Origin: Streptomyces sp. BK340
GTDB taxonomy: Bacteria; Actinomycetota; Actinomycetes; Streptomycetales; Streptomycetaceae
Direction of reading: 5' to 3'
Length of the DNA: 64,000 nucleotides
Assembly: GCF_007827595.1 (NCBI RefSeq)
Contig: NZ_VISR01000005.1
Coordinates: forward strand, 62,001 to 126,000
In this document: piece by piece, positions 53,519 through 61,588 of the stretch
Layout of the letters: every line of letters begins with the position of its first letter
How positions within the stretch are numbered: the first letter of the stretch is position 1
Notes under the pieces: model-generated
What the model was told of the DNA's origin: nothing
The model's input: only the letters and a program-made list of their open reading frames with translations
Database searches by the model: none
Program-made: the position numbers and the translations under genes

Positions 53519-53668
53519 TTCGGTTCTGTGCGCGAAGAACCGCGCGAACAAGGCTAGTTGACTCTCTGTCAGTGTCCAATCACGGTAGCGACAGAGACCT
53601 ATCGACTTATTTATAGTTGGTGCCTGCCTCGGGGGCCGGAGAAGGGCAGGGAGAGGGAAGGGCGTGCC

Positions 53669-54574
53669 ATGGACCTGGCCTTGCTGCGCACGTTCGTCAC
53701 CGTGCACCGGGCCGGTTCCTTCACCCGCGCCGCTGCCCTGCTGGGCCTATCCCAGCCGGCCGTCACCTCGCAGATCCGCACCTTGGAAAGGCAGTTGGGC
53801 CGCCCCCTGTTCCTGCGGCAGGCCCGCGGGGTGACACCGACGACCATCGGCGACGAACTCGCCCACAAGGCCGCGCCGCACCTCGACGCCCTGGTGGAGA
53901 TAGCGGAGAGCGGCCTGGACGACGAGTCCTCGTTGCGGACGCTGCATCTCGCCGGGCCGCCGGAGTTCACCGCCGAACGCGCGCTTCCTGTCCTGACGGA
54001 GCTGACCGGCGACGACGGCCAGGGTTTCGCCCTGCGTGCCTCCTTCGGCACCGCGGAGGAAACGCTGGAGGGGCTGGCCGCCGGACACCATGACCTGGCC
54101 ATCAGTACGGTCCGGCCGCGCGGCGCCCTCCTGACCGCCACCGCGCTCTGCGACGAGGAGCACACGCTGGTCGCCGCCCCCCGCTGGGCCGAGCAGATCG
54201 GCCCCGGAGCGCTGCGCCTCAAAGGGGCGCCCGCTCTGGAGAACCTCCCGGTCGTCGAGGTCCACGAGTCTCTGCCGTTCGTGTCGCGCTACTGGGCCTC
54301 CGTCTTCGACTCGCGCCCGGCCGCGTCCGGCACGGTCATCGTCCCCGATCTGCGCGCGGTGCTCGCCTGTGCGACCGCGGGCGCCGGACTGGCGGTGCTG
54401 CCCCGCTATCTGTGCACCCCCGGCCTCGAGCGAGGGGAGATCGTGACGCTGCACGACCCCGCGGTGCCACCGCTGCGCACCTACTTCCTGGCGGTGCGCA
54501 CGGGCACCCTCGCCATGCCGCACGTCGCTCGGGCGCACGAGTGGCTTCTGCGGGCAGCCACGGGCTGGGGCTGA
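53669..54574 (+). CDS. LysR-family transcriptional regulator
   Basis: A 301-residue LysR-type regulator. The winged helix at residues 1-60 shows the family pattern FTRAAALLGLSQPAVTSQIRTLE, and the effector domain spans about 85-295. Target genes are not obvious: the neighbours are a gamma-lyase-like gene upstream in the same direction and a NUDIX gene downstream. ATG 53669 was chosen because the helix-turn-helix follows directly; the frame is open upstream but not protein-like. The AT-rich leader (53560-53620) should contain its promoter. Confidence 0.92.
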   Translation: MDLALLRTFVTVHRAGSFTRAAALLGLSQPAVTSQIRTLERQLGRPLFLRQARGVTPTTIGDELAHKAAPHLDALVEIAESGLDDESSLRTLHLAGPPEFTAERALPVLTELTGDDGQGFALRASFGTAEETLEGLAAGHHDLAISTVRPRGALLTATALCDEEHTLVAAPRWAEQIGPGALRLKGAPALENLPVVEVHESLPFVSRYWASVFDSRPAASGTVIVPDLRAVLACATAGAGLAVLPRYLCTPGLERGEIVTLHDPAVPPLRTYFLAVRTGTLAMPHVARAHEWLLRAATGWG

Positions 54575-54622
54575 GCCTGCCCCGGGTTTTACGCGGTGCG
54601 TTCGGATGGTGGCGCTCTGGGA

Positions 54623-54638
54623 TGTTTCACGTGGAACC
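54623..54638. other. parS: parS-like site
   Basis: The core GTTTCACGTGGAAC (54624-54637) has one mismatch to the ParB consensus, in the spacer between the LysR and NUDIX genes. It is the same variant that overlaps the cydCD start. Confidence 0.75.
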
Positions 54639-54658
54639 AGCCGGGCCACATTTCTCCC

Positions 54659-55141
54659 ATGACCGTCCGACCCGTGGTCAAGCGCACCGCCCGTGCTGTT
54701 CTTCTGGACGGTGACGACCTGATCCTGATCAAGCGCACCAAGCCCGGTGTCGATCCCTACTGGGTCACTCCCGGTGGCGGGGTCGAGGCCGCGGACCCGA
54801 CCGTCGTCGACGCCCTGCACCGCGAGGTGTACGAAGAGCTCGGCGCCAAGATCACCGACGTCGTGCCCTGCTTCGTGGACACCGTGGAGCACATCGGCGA
54901 GGACGGCGGCTCGACCGGCGTGAAGGTCCAGCACTTCTTCGTCTGCCGGCTGGAGTCCATGGACCCGTCGCTGCGACACGGCCCCGAAGTGGACGAGCCG
55001 GCGGGCGAGTACGAGATCGTCCGTGTCCCGTTCACCCGGGTCGGCATCGCCTCCGTCCACCTCGTGCCGCTGTCGCTGCGGCACTACCTCGACGGCAACA
55101 TCGAGGGCGTCCGCGCCATGCACGCCCCCGACCTCGGATAG
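54659..55141 (+). CDS. NUDIX hydrolase
   Basis: A 160-residue NUDIX-fold pyrophosphohydrolase. The NUDIX box reads GGGVEAADP and then HREVYEELGA, complete except for Asp in place of the usual Glu after the glycines; the catalytic REVxEE is intact. Enzymes of this type clean up oxidised nucleotides, NDP-sugars or other X-linked diphosphates, and the substrate here is unknown. ATG 54659 was chosen at the domain boundary; a one-mismatch parS lies 20 bases upstream. It converges on the flavohaemoglobin gene. Confidence 0.87.
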   Translation: MTVRPVVKRTARAVLLDGDDLILIKRTKPGVDPYWVTPGGGVEAADPTVVDALHREVYEELGAKITDVVPCFVDTVEHIGEDGGSTGVKVQHFFVCRLESMDPSLRHGPEVDEPAGEYEIVRVPFTRVGIASVHLVPLSLRHYLDGNIEGVRAMHAPDLG

Positions 55142-55155
55142 CCGGCCGGCACCGG

Positions 55156-56649
55156 TCAGTTCCCGACGACGACCAGCTCCTCGACCGAGTCGTGCCGTAT
55201 GCGGTTCGAGGGAATGCCGATGTCCCGCAGAGCGTGGACCCCGCTGCGGATCATGCCGGGCGGACCCGAGACGTAGGCGTCGTACTCGTTCCAGGGGCCG
55301 TACTCCCGTACGGCGTCGGGCACCTGGAGATGGGCCAGCTGGTCGATGATCGCCCGTACGGAGAGCCACGGGTGGCTCTGCTGAAGCCTGAGCATGGTGT
55401 CGATGTCGTACAGGTCGTGGTCGGTACGGGCTCCGTAGAACACCTCGACCTGTCGACGCCGGCCATGCTCGGCCACTTCCTCGACGAGGGCCTTGATGGG
55501 CGCTATGCCGGTGCCGCCGCCCAGGCAGAGCAGCCCGCTGTCGGTGGTGTGGTCGACGGTCATCGAGCCGGCCGGCGGACCCAGGCGTATGACGTCTCCC
55601 GGCCGGGCGCGGTGCACCAGTGCGTTGGAGACCCAGCCGGCCGGGACGGCCTTCACATGGAACGTGAGCAGGCCGTCCGAGCGGGGTGCCGAGGCGAAGG
55701 AGTAGTGCCGCCAGACCCGTGGCCACCACGGCGTCTCCACACTGGTGTACTGGCCGGCGAGGAAGGGGTAGGGCTGGTCCGGGCGGATGGTGAGGACCGC
55801 TACATCGGGGGTTCTGAGGTCGTGCGTGACGATCTCGGCCTGCCACCAGGCCGGGGCGCGCAGTTCGTCCGCCGCCGCGGCGTCGATCATCACCTGGGAG
55901 ATCGTGGTGTAGGCCCGCACCCAGGCGGCCTCGATCTCCGGGTTCCAGATATGGGACGCGTACTTGCTGAGTGCGCCGATGAGGCATTCCCCCACGGCCG
56001 GATAGTGCTCGGCGCGCGTGCCGTACTTGCGGTGTCCGCGGCCCAGGTTCTGCAGGTAATCGACGAGGACCGGCTTGTTGTCGATGTGCTCGGCCGCGGT
56101 GAGCAATGCCTTCAGCAGCCGGTCCCGCTGGGTGTCCATCGCCGGCGGGAACATCGGTCGCAGTTCGGGATACCGAACGAATAGGAGTGCGTAGAAATAG
56201 GAGGTGACCTTGTCTGCGGCGGGGCCGATCTCGGCCATCGTGCCCCGGATGGCGAGGGCGTCCGGGGATGCCTCCTCGACGACGGGCGGAGCGGAGCGCC
56301 GAGGGGGCAGGCGATCCGGCTCGGTCGACGCGGCGGCCGGGCCTGAAGGCGCGAAGGCGGCGGCGGGCTCGGGGATCGACGGGCTGCTGGGCGGAGCCTG
56401 TGCGAGCGGCTGTGCGGGCTGCTCGACGGGAGGGGCAGAAGTGGGGGGTGCGGCAGGAGCGTCGGACACGGGGCGTGCTGTGCCCTCCCGGGTCGGCCGG
56501 CCCACCGGGCGCACCACCGCGGGCCTGCGTCCCTCGGCCGTCTCCTGATCACCGCCCGATGGTGGGGTCGAAGGCGTCTGGCGCGGCGTGAACCAGCCGC
56601 CTCCGCCCGCTATGCCGTTCTCGCCCGACGTGGTGGTCGGAGCGTCCAT
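55156..56649 (-). CDS. Flavohaemoglobin-like globin/FAD/NAD reductase with Pro-rich leader
   Basis: A 497-residue protein. The first 120 residues are a low-complexity Pro/Ala/Ser leader. A globin domain (about 125-255) has the proximal histidine in LGRGHRKYG. A ferredoxin-NADP reductase-like module follows, with the FAD motif RHYSFAS and NAD-binding GGGTGIAPI. Flavohaemoglobins turn nitric oxide into nitrate using NAD(P)H and oxygen. The leader is unlike classical Hmp and may tether or localise the protein. ATG 56649 has GAGGG close upstream; ATG 56670 is an alternative. Architecture firm, NO dioxygenase role inferred. Confidence 0.83.
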   Translation of the reverse strand: MDAPTTTSGENGIAGGGGWFTPRQTPSTPPSGGDQETAEGRRPAVVRPVGRPTREGTARPVSDAPAAPPTSAPPVEQPAQPLAQAPPSSPSIPEPAAAFAPSGPAAASTEPDRLPPRRSAPPVVEEASPDALAIRGTMAEIGPAADKVTSYFYALLFVRYPELRPMFPPAMDTQRDRLLKALLTAAEHIDNKPVLVDYLQNLGRGHRKYGTRAEHYPAVGECLIGALSKYASHIWNPEIEAAWVRAYTTISQVMIDAAAADELRAPAWWQAEIVTHDLRTPDVAVLTIRPDQPYPFLAGQYTSVETPWWPRVWRHYSFASAPRSDGLLTFHVKAVPAGWVSNALVHRARPGDVIRLGPPAGSMTVDHTTDSGLLCLGGGTGIAPIKALVEEVAEHGRRRQVEVFYGARTDHDLYDIDTMLRLQQSHPWLSVRAIIDQLAHLQVPDAVREYGPWNEYDAYVSGPPGMIRSGVHALRDIGIPSNRIRHDSVEELVVVGN

Positions 56650-56964
56650 GGGTGCCCTCGCCTCGAACATCTCTCGGTCGGTCTGCGCACCTCCTCGGGA
56701 GGCGCATGCTTTCCCCCGGCGGGCGGCCAGCCGTAGCACTCTTCGCAGCATCCCATCCTGGCCGGATGCCGCGGCCGTATACCCGGAAACGCGGGTCTTC
56801 GATCTTTTCGTCCCGTTAGGCTGCCTGCCCTGCTCTCGGCCCGCACGGGATGCGTGTACTCCATCCCGGACGTGAACCGGAGTCGACCCTACCGGCCGTC
56901 GCCATGCACACAAGTCCCCCCTTGCATCCCCATGGAACGAGCAAGGGGCGAACCATGAACTCCC

Positions 56965-57600
56965 TCAACTACCGGACGTGTACACCAATTCATAGGCATC
57001 CCACAGATCACGGCCGGTGTAGGAGTATGTGGCGAGTCCGGCCAGATGCCCGTCCGCGTTGACCGCAATGGAAACCGGTACGACAGCAAATAGTTCCCTG
57101 TCCGACAGCGAATCGCCGTACGCGACGCAGTCCGCACGGGTCACACCGAACTCCTGGCAGAGACGGTCCGCGATCGTCACCTTGGCCGCGGCGTTGAGCA
57201 CTCCGCCCGGGTCCACGGGCGCGGTGAATGGCACGGCGGGAAAGCGCGATCCATAGGCCGCGTGTGCACCCCACTCCAGGAGGCGTTCCACGAAGAAGGA
57301 CGGCGAGAGCGACACCACCGCGCAGTAGTCGCCCGTGGCCCTGATCTCCGCCCAGACCTCACGGATCCGGGCCAGCCAGGGAGCCGCTTCGAAGGCCGCA
57401 CTCACATGCGCCTCGGTCAGCTCCGCCCACAGGTCGTACACCCTGGTCGCATACTCCGGCGGACCTATCCGCCCCTCCGCGATCTCCCGGTCGAGCGCCA
57501 CCGTCTCCGCCTCCCTGCCCAACTGGCGGGAAATCTCCACAGGAGCGGTGGTGCCATGCAGCAAAGTGCCGTCGAGGTCGAAGAGATGAAGTCTCGCCAT
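56965..57600 (-). CDS. HAD-IB phosphatase (SerB-like)
   Basis: A 211-residue HAD hydrolase of the phosphoserine-phosphatase-like IB group. Motif I is LFDLDGTLL, motif II is AVVSLSPS, the conserved lysine lies in AAAKVTI and motif IV is VAYGDSLSD. The small helical cap sits between motifs I and II. Substrates of this group include phosphoserine, phosphocholine and glycerol phosphates. It could serve serine synthesis but no ser genes adjoin it. The ATG at 57600 opens directly on motif I. A perfect parS lies 39 bases upstream. Confidence 0.87.
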   Translation of the reverse strand: MARLHLFDLDGTLLHGTTAPVEISRQLGREAETVALDREIAEGRIGPPEYATRVYDLWAELTEAHVSAAFEAAPWLARIREVWAEIRATGDYCAVVSLSPSFFVERLLEWGAHAAYGSRFPAVPFTAPVDPGGVLNAAAKVTIADRLCQEFGVTRADCVAYGDSLSDRELFAVVPVSIAVNADGHLAGLATYSYTGRDLWDAYELVYTSGS

Positions 57601-57638
57601 GGGCTGAGGCTAATGGGAGGCCCCGCCGCGTCCCTCGA

Positions 57639-57654
57639 TGTTTCACGTGAAACA
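57639..57654. other. parS: Perfect parS site
   Basis: TGTTTCACGTGAAACA matches the ParB consensus at all 16 positions, in the divergent spacer between the HAD and GNAT genes. Confidence 0.93.
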
Positions 57655-57763
57655 CGCACGCCTGTCCACGGTCTGTACGAACGGCCACGGCATGGCCAAA
57701 AGCACCCGCGTCTGCATCGAAACAGGTGGACGTCAGGGGTGCCGGTCGGACAGCCTGACCTGC

Positions 57764-58630
57764 GTGCCGACTCCTTCCCTCGCTGCTCTGCCCATCCGCC
57801 GTCTGACGCTCCGCGATCTCACCGCCTGCGCTGACTTGTCCGAAGATCGGGGGTGGCAACGCGAGGAACACAAGTGGGGACTCCTGCTCACCGCCGGCAA
57901 GGGCTACGGCATCGACGACCCCGACGGAGGGCTCGTCGCCGCCTGCGTCGTCACGGAGTACGGCTCCTGGCAGCGGTCGGACCTCGGCGCCATCGGCATG
58001 GTCCTGGTGGCCGGGCGGCACGCCCGCCGGGGTGTCGGGCGCCGCCTGATGCAGCATGTCGTCGCGGCCATGGGCACCACGCCGCTGACCCTGCACGCCA
58101 CGCCCTACGGGCGCCCGCTCTACGAGGAACTGGGCTTCAAGGTCACGGGCCGGGCGGAGATGCTGCTGGGCCACTTCGTACCCGGCGGTCCGGAACACGG
58201 GGTGGCGACCCGTGCTGCCACCGCGGAGGACCTGCCCTCGATGCTCCGTCTCGACGAAGAGGTGTTCGGCGTCGATCGCACTCCCCTCATCACCCGCCTG
58301 CCCGCCTTCGCCGATCAGCTGCGCGTGGCCGAGGACGGCGGCCGGATCATCGGCTACACGGCCGCATGGCCCAACATGGACACACATGTCGTCGGCCCGC
58401 TGATCGCCCGGGACACCGAGACGGCCAAGGCTCTCATCACCTCACTGGCGGACCGTACGGACCGGCCACTGCGCACCGACATCGACGTTCGCCATGAGGA
58501 GCTGCTGGCCTGGGCCAAGGCACGGGGGCTGGCGTCCGTGGCCTTCAACTCCGTCATGACTTACGGCATCACGGACCTGCCGGGGGACTGGACGCGCCGG
58601 TTCGCGCCGCTGACGGTCGCCGCGGGCTGA
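57764..58630 (+). CDS. GNAT-family N-acetyltransferase (two-domain)
   Basis: A 288-residue protein with an N-terminal GNAT fold (about 8-140) holding the acetyl-CoA loop RHARRGVGRRLM and a second, shorter GNAT-like half (about 150-285). Such tandem acetyltransferases act on small amines or antibiotics; the substrate is unknown. GTG 57764 was chosen because the fold begins there; ATG 57692 is in frame, but the stretch before it includes the parS site and does not look coding. No good ribosome-binding site, so the mRNA may be leaderless. A 13-bp terminator follows. Confidence 0.78.
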   Translation: MPTPSLAALPIRRLTLRDLTACADLSEDRGWQREEHKWGLLLTAGKGYGIDDPDGGLVAACVVTEYGSWQRSDLGAIGMVLVAGRHARRGVGRRLMQHVVAAMGTTPLTLHATPYGRPLYEELGFKVTGRAEMLLGHFVPGGPEHGVATRAATAEDLPSMLRLDEEVFGVDRTPLITRLPAFADQLRVAEDGGRIIGYTAAWPNMDTHVVGPLIARDTETAKALITSLADRTDRPLRTDIDVRHEELLAWAKARGLASVAFNSVMTYGITDLPGDWTRRFAPLTVAAG

Positions 58631-58647
58631 GCGGTCGCACGGCAGAT

Positions 58648-58683
58648 GCAGGCCCTCACCGGTCCAGGGCGGTGAGGGCCTGC
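58648..58683. terminator. Bidirectional terminator between GNAT and GlcG-like genes
   Basis: A perfect 13-bp stem (58648-58660 with 58671-58683) with a 10-nt loop between the two convergent genes. Confidence 0.8.
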
Positions 58684-58707
58684 GTTGTCATGCCGCGGGG
58701 TGTGCGG

Positions 58708-59127
58708 TCAGGCGAGCGCCTGAACGGCCGCGGCGGCGAAGCCGTGGTCCTGGTCCGGGGCACCGCCGCCGACGCCGATCGCGCCGATCAGTCGGCCGTC
58801 CCGGTGGACGGGGAGACCGCCCGCGATGAAGAGCAGGGGCCGGTCGAGGGCCGTGGGAAGCGTGTGGAAGAGGCCGCCGGGCTGGACGGCGTCGATGAGG
58901 TCCGCGGTGGGCGCGTTCAGCTGGAGCGCGGTGTACGCCTTGCGGGTGCTGGTCTCCCCGGAGATCAGCACGGCCCGGTCGTCCCGGCGGAAGGCGAGCA
59001 GGTGGCCACCGGCGTCCAGGACGGTGACGCTGACGGTGACTCCGGCCTCCTCGGCAGCGCGGCGGGCCGTGGCGACGAGCAGCTCGGCTTCCTCGGTGGT
59101 GAGCGGGGCGACGGCGGTGGTGCTCAT
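58708..59127 (-). CDS. GlcG/HbpS-like haem-binding (DUF336) protein
   Basis: A 139-residue single-domain protein of the DUF336/GlcG family, with VSVTVLDAGGHLLAFRRDD and the later GGLPVHRDGRLIGAIGVGG as family marks. Members include HbpS, a haem- and oxidative-stress sensor of S. reticuli, and GlcG of glycolate utilisation. This copy lacks an export signal, so it is probably cytoplasmic. AAGGAG lies eight bases before the ATG. It follows the MFS transporter gene on the same strand after a 130-base gap. Confidence 0.85.
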   Translation of the reverse strand: MSTTAVAPLTTEEAELLVATARRAAEEAGVTVSVTVLDAGGHLLAFRRDDRAVLISGETSTRKAYTALQLNAPTADLIDAVQPGGLFHTLPTALDRPLLFIAGGLPVHRDGRLIGAIGVGGGAPDQDHGFAAAAVQALA

Positions 59128-59257
59128 GGAGCGTTCTCCTTGGTGCGGTGTGTACGTGAGGTGAGGGGGTGCCGCACGGGCCGTGGGGCGGCTTGCGCCC
59201 CCATCGGTCCGGGTGACGGTCGAGTACGGGGGGTGATGCCCTGCGGTCGGGGCGGGC

Positions 59258-60466
59258 TCAGTGGTGGACGGGAGTCCGCTGCCCGGCGGGGCTTCCGGAG
59301 GCCACCACGGCGCTCCGGCCGCTGTCCCGGCGCTCCAGGGCGGCCGAGAGGACGGCGAGGACCAGGGCGGCCGCGGCAAGGGCGGCGCCGACCCAGTTGG
59401 GGGCGGTGTAGCCGAAGCCGGCCGCGATCACCATGCCGCCGAGCCAGGCGGCGAGGGCGTTGCCCAGGTTGAAGGCGCCGATGTTCACGGCCGAGGCGAG
59501 CGTCGGGGCGCCATGAGCCTGGTCGAGGACGCGCTTCTGCAGCGGCGGGACAGTCGCGAAGCCGAGCGCGCCGATCAGGGCGATGGTCAGGGCGGCGGCG
59601 ATCTTGTTGTGCGCGGTCAGCGTGAACAGCGCGAGGACGGCGGCCAGGGCCCCCAGGGAGACGTACAGCATCGGCATCAGTGCGCGGTCGGCGAACTTGC
59701 CGCCGATGAGGTTGCCGCCGACCATGCCGAGGCCGAACAGGACCAGCAGCCAGGTCACGGACCCGTCGGCGAAGCCGGCGATGTGGGTCATCATCGGCGC
59801 GATGTAGGTGATGGCCGCGAAGACTCCGCCGAAGCCGAGCACCGTCATCGCCATGGCGAGCAGGACCTGGGCGTTCTTGAAGGCGGCCAGTTCATGGCGC
59901 AGGTGCACGCCTTCGGGCCTGGGTATCTCGGGCACCAGCCTGGCGATGCCGGCCAGGCCGACGAGACCGAGGACGGCGACGATCCCGAAGGTGACGCGCC
60001 ATCCGACGTGCTGTCCGATGAGCGTGCCCAGCGGGACGCCGACGACGTTGGCGACGGTCAGACCCGTGAACATCATCGCGATGGCGCCGGCCTTCTTGTC
60101 GGGAGCCACCAGCTCGGCCGCGACGACCGAGCCGATACCGAAGAAGGCACCGTGGGCGAGGGAGGCGATCACTCGCCCGATCAGCATGACCGCGAAGGTC
60201 GGGGCCACGGCGGAGACCAGGTTTCCGGCGATGAAGAGGCCCATCAGGATCATCAGCATCCGCTTGCGCGAGACCTTGGTGCCGAGCACGGTCATCAGCG
60301 GGGCGCCGATCACCACGCCGAGGGCGTATCCGGTCACGAGCAGGCCCGCTGTGGGGATGGAGACCCCGAAGTCTCCGGCGACCTCGGGCAGCAGACCCAT
60401 GATCACGAACTCGGTCGTTCCGATTCCGAAGGCCCCGATCGCGAGGGCCAGAAGCGCGAGAGGCAT
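59258..60466 (-). CDS. MFS drug/sugar efflux transporter (AraJ/YdhP-like)
   Basis: A 402-residue major facilitator with 12 predicted helices, of the arabinose-efflux/drug-efflux DHA1 type; FGIGTTEFVIMGLLPEVA at the start and KVSRKRMLM in the loop between helices 2 and 3 are characteristic. ATG 60466 with GGGAAGG upstream is preferred over the longer GTG 60517, because the latter lies inside the apparent -10 box of its own promoter. It is divergent from a MarR gene and shares an operator-like dyad with it, a classic repressor/exporter pair. The substrate is unknown. Confidence 0.88.
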   Translation of the reverse strand: MPLALLALAIGAFGIGTTEFVIMGLLPEVAGDFGVSIPTAGLLVTGYALGVVIGAPLMTVLGTKVSRKRMLMILMGLFIAGNLVSAVAPTFAVMLIGRVIASLAHGAFFGIGSVVAAELVAPDKKAGAIAMMFTGLTVANVVGVPLGTLIGQHVGWRVTFGIVAVLGLVGLAGIARLVPEIPRPEGVHLRHELAAFKNAQVLLAMAMTVLGFGGVFAAITYIAPMMTHIAGFADGSVTWLLVLFGLGMVGGNLIGGKFADRALMPMLYVSLGALAAVLALFTLTAHNKIAAALTIALIGALGFATVPPLQKRVLDQAHGAPTLASAVNIGAFNLGNALAAWLGGMVIAAGFGYTAPNWVGAALAAAALVLAVLSAALERRDSGRSAVVASGSPAGQRTPVHH

Positions 60467-60516
60467 GTAGGGGTACACCTTCCCAGACGATTGCAGGAGC
60501 GCTTTGCGTGCGTTCA

Positions 60517-60558
60517 CAATAGTTGCAGACGCGGGCTAAGTGCAACCGCCGACTATTG
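60517..60558. promoter_or_regulatory. MarR operator-like dyads with MFS promoter
   Basis: CAATAGT (60517-60523) with ACTATTG (60552-60558), and GTTGCA (60522-60527) with TGCAAC (60541-60546), form nested inverted repeats between the divergent MFS and MarR genes. On the minus strand TTGCAC, an 18-base spacer and TATTGT make a plausible promoter inside the dyad. Confidence 0.6.
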
Positions 60559-60609
60559 CGGGAGTGCTCTACTCTGGATCCAGCCGCTCCGGGACGGAGG
60601 AAAACGCCA

Positions 60610-61068
60610 ATGACAGCGACGGACCCCGCGCTCACCGCCCTCGCTCAGGGCTGGTCCGCCCTTGCTCTCCTGCACGGGAGGATCGAGGCGCACATCGAGC
60701 GCGCCCTGCAGACCGGGCACGATCTGAGCGTGCGCGAGTACTCCCTGCTCGACGTGCTCAGCCGGCAGCACGAAGGTGAGGGCGGCCATCTGCAGATGAA
60801 GCAGGTCGCCGACGCGGTCGTGCTCAGCCAGAGCGCCACCACCCGCCTGGTGACCCGCCTGGAGGACCGCGGTCTGCTGGAGCGCTACCTGTGCCCCACC
60901 GACCGTCGCGGCATCTACACCAACGTCACCGAGGCGGGTCTACGGCTGCTCGAGGAGGCGCGGCCCACCAATGACGCCGCGCTGCGCGAGGCCCTGGACG
61001 AGGCGGCCAGGAACCCCGAGCTGGCGCCGCTGGTACGCGTCGTGGAGTCCCTGAACGTGCCCGCATAG
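60610..61068 (+). CDS. MarR-family transcriptional regulator
   Basis: A 152-residue winged-helix protein of the MarR family. The DNA-recognition region is LQMKQVADAVVLSQSATTRL, followed by the wing (TDRRGIYTNVTEAG). It probably represses itself and the divergent MFS exporter until a ligand binds. GGAGGA precedes ATG 60610 by about eight bases. A GNAT gene follows 10 bases after its stop, so the regulator, exporter and acetyltransferase may form one detoxification unit. Confidence 0.9.
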   Translation: MTATDPALTALAQGWSALALLHGRIEAHIERALQTGHDLSVREYSLLDVLSRQHEGEGGHLQMKQVADAVVLSQSATTRLVTRLEDRGLLERYLCPTDRRGIYTNVTEAGLRLLEEARPTNDAALREALDEAARNPELAPLVRVVESLNVPA

Positions 61069-61077
61069 GGTGCAGGT

Positions 61078-61530
61078 ATGGGAGATCTTGAAATACGCCG
61101 TGCGGCCGCGGACGATCTGCCGGCGATCGTCGCCATGCTCGCCGACGATCCACTCGGTGCCCAGCGCGAGTCACCCGACGATCTGACGCCCTACCTAGTG
61201 GCGCTGGACCGGCTGAACGCGGACCCGAACCAGCAGCTCGTCGTGGCGGTGCGGGAAGGCCGAGTCATCGGCACCCTCCAGCTGACGCTCATCCACGGGC
61301 TCTCCCGCAAGGGTGCGACCCGCTCGATCATCGAGGCCGTCCGCATCCACGCCGACGAGCGCGGCAGCGGCCTGGGCACCCGGCTCATCGAGTGGGCTGT
61401 CGAGGAATCCCGGCGCCAGAACTGCCAGTTGGTGCAGCTGACCTCCGACAGGAGCCGCACGGACGCCCACCGTTTCTACGAACGCCTCGGCTTCACGGCC
61501 TCACACGTGGGTTTCAAGCTCCAGCTCTGA
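61078..61530 (+). CDS. GNAT-family N-acetyltransferase
   Basis: A 150-residue single-domain acetyltransferase. The acetyl-CoA loop is ADERGSGLGTRLIEWA and the C-terminal motif RFYERLGFTASHVGFKL is complete. It starts 10 bases after the MarR gene and is probably cotranscribed with it. Together with the divergent efflux pump this suggests modification plus export of a toxic amine, but the substrate is unknown. It converges on the beta-lactamase-like gene across a palindrome with a central parS. Confidence 0.88.
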   Translation: MGDLEIRRAAADDLPAIVAMLADDPLGAQRESPDDLTPYLVALDRLNADPNQQLVVAVREGRVIGTLQLTLIHGLSRKGATRSIIEAVRIHADERGSGLGTRLIEWAVEESRRQNCQLVQLTSDRSRTDAHRFYERLGFTASHVGFKLQL

Positions 61531-61536
61531 AAGAAC

Positions 61537-61578
61537 GGCCGGGGGTGGGTGTTTCACGTGAAACACCCACCCCCGGCC
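61537..61578. other. parS: Perfect parS centred in a 42-bp perfect palindrome (bidirectional terminator)
   Basis: The 16-bp parS TGTTTCACGTGAAACA (61550-61565) is the exact centre of a 42-bp perfect palindrome running from 61537 to 61578. It begins seven bases after the GNAT stop codon and ends 10 bases before the end of the convergent beta-lactamase-like gene. As RNA either strand folds into a 21-bp GC-rich hairpin, so the element can act as terminator and ParB site at once. Confidence 0.95.
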
Positions 61579-61588
61579 GAAGAATCAC

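Noticed and set aside
57638..57763. An N-terminal extension of the GNAT protein beginning Met-Phe-His-Val-Lys-His
   Set aside because: Its first codons are the parS palindrome and the following sequence does not look coding. The GNAT fold starts near 57764.
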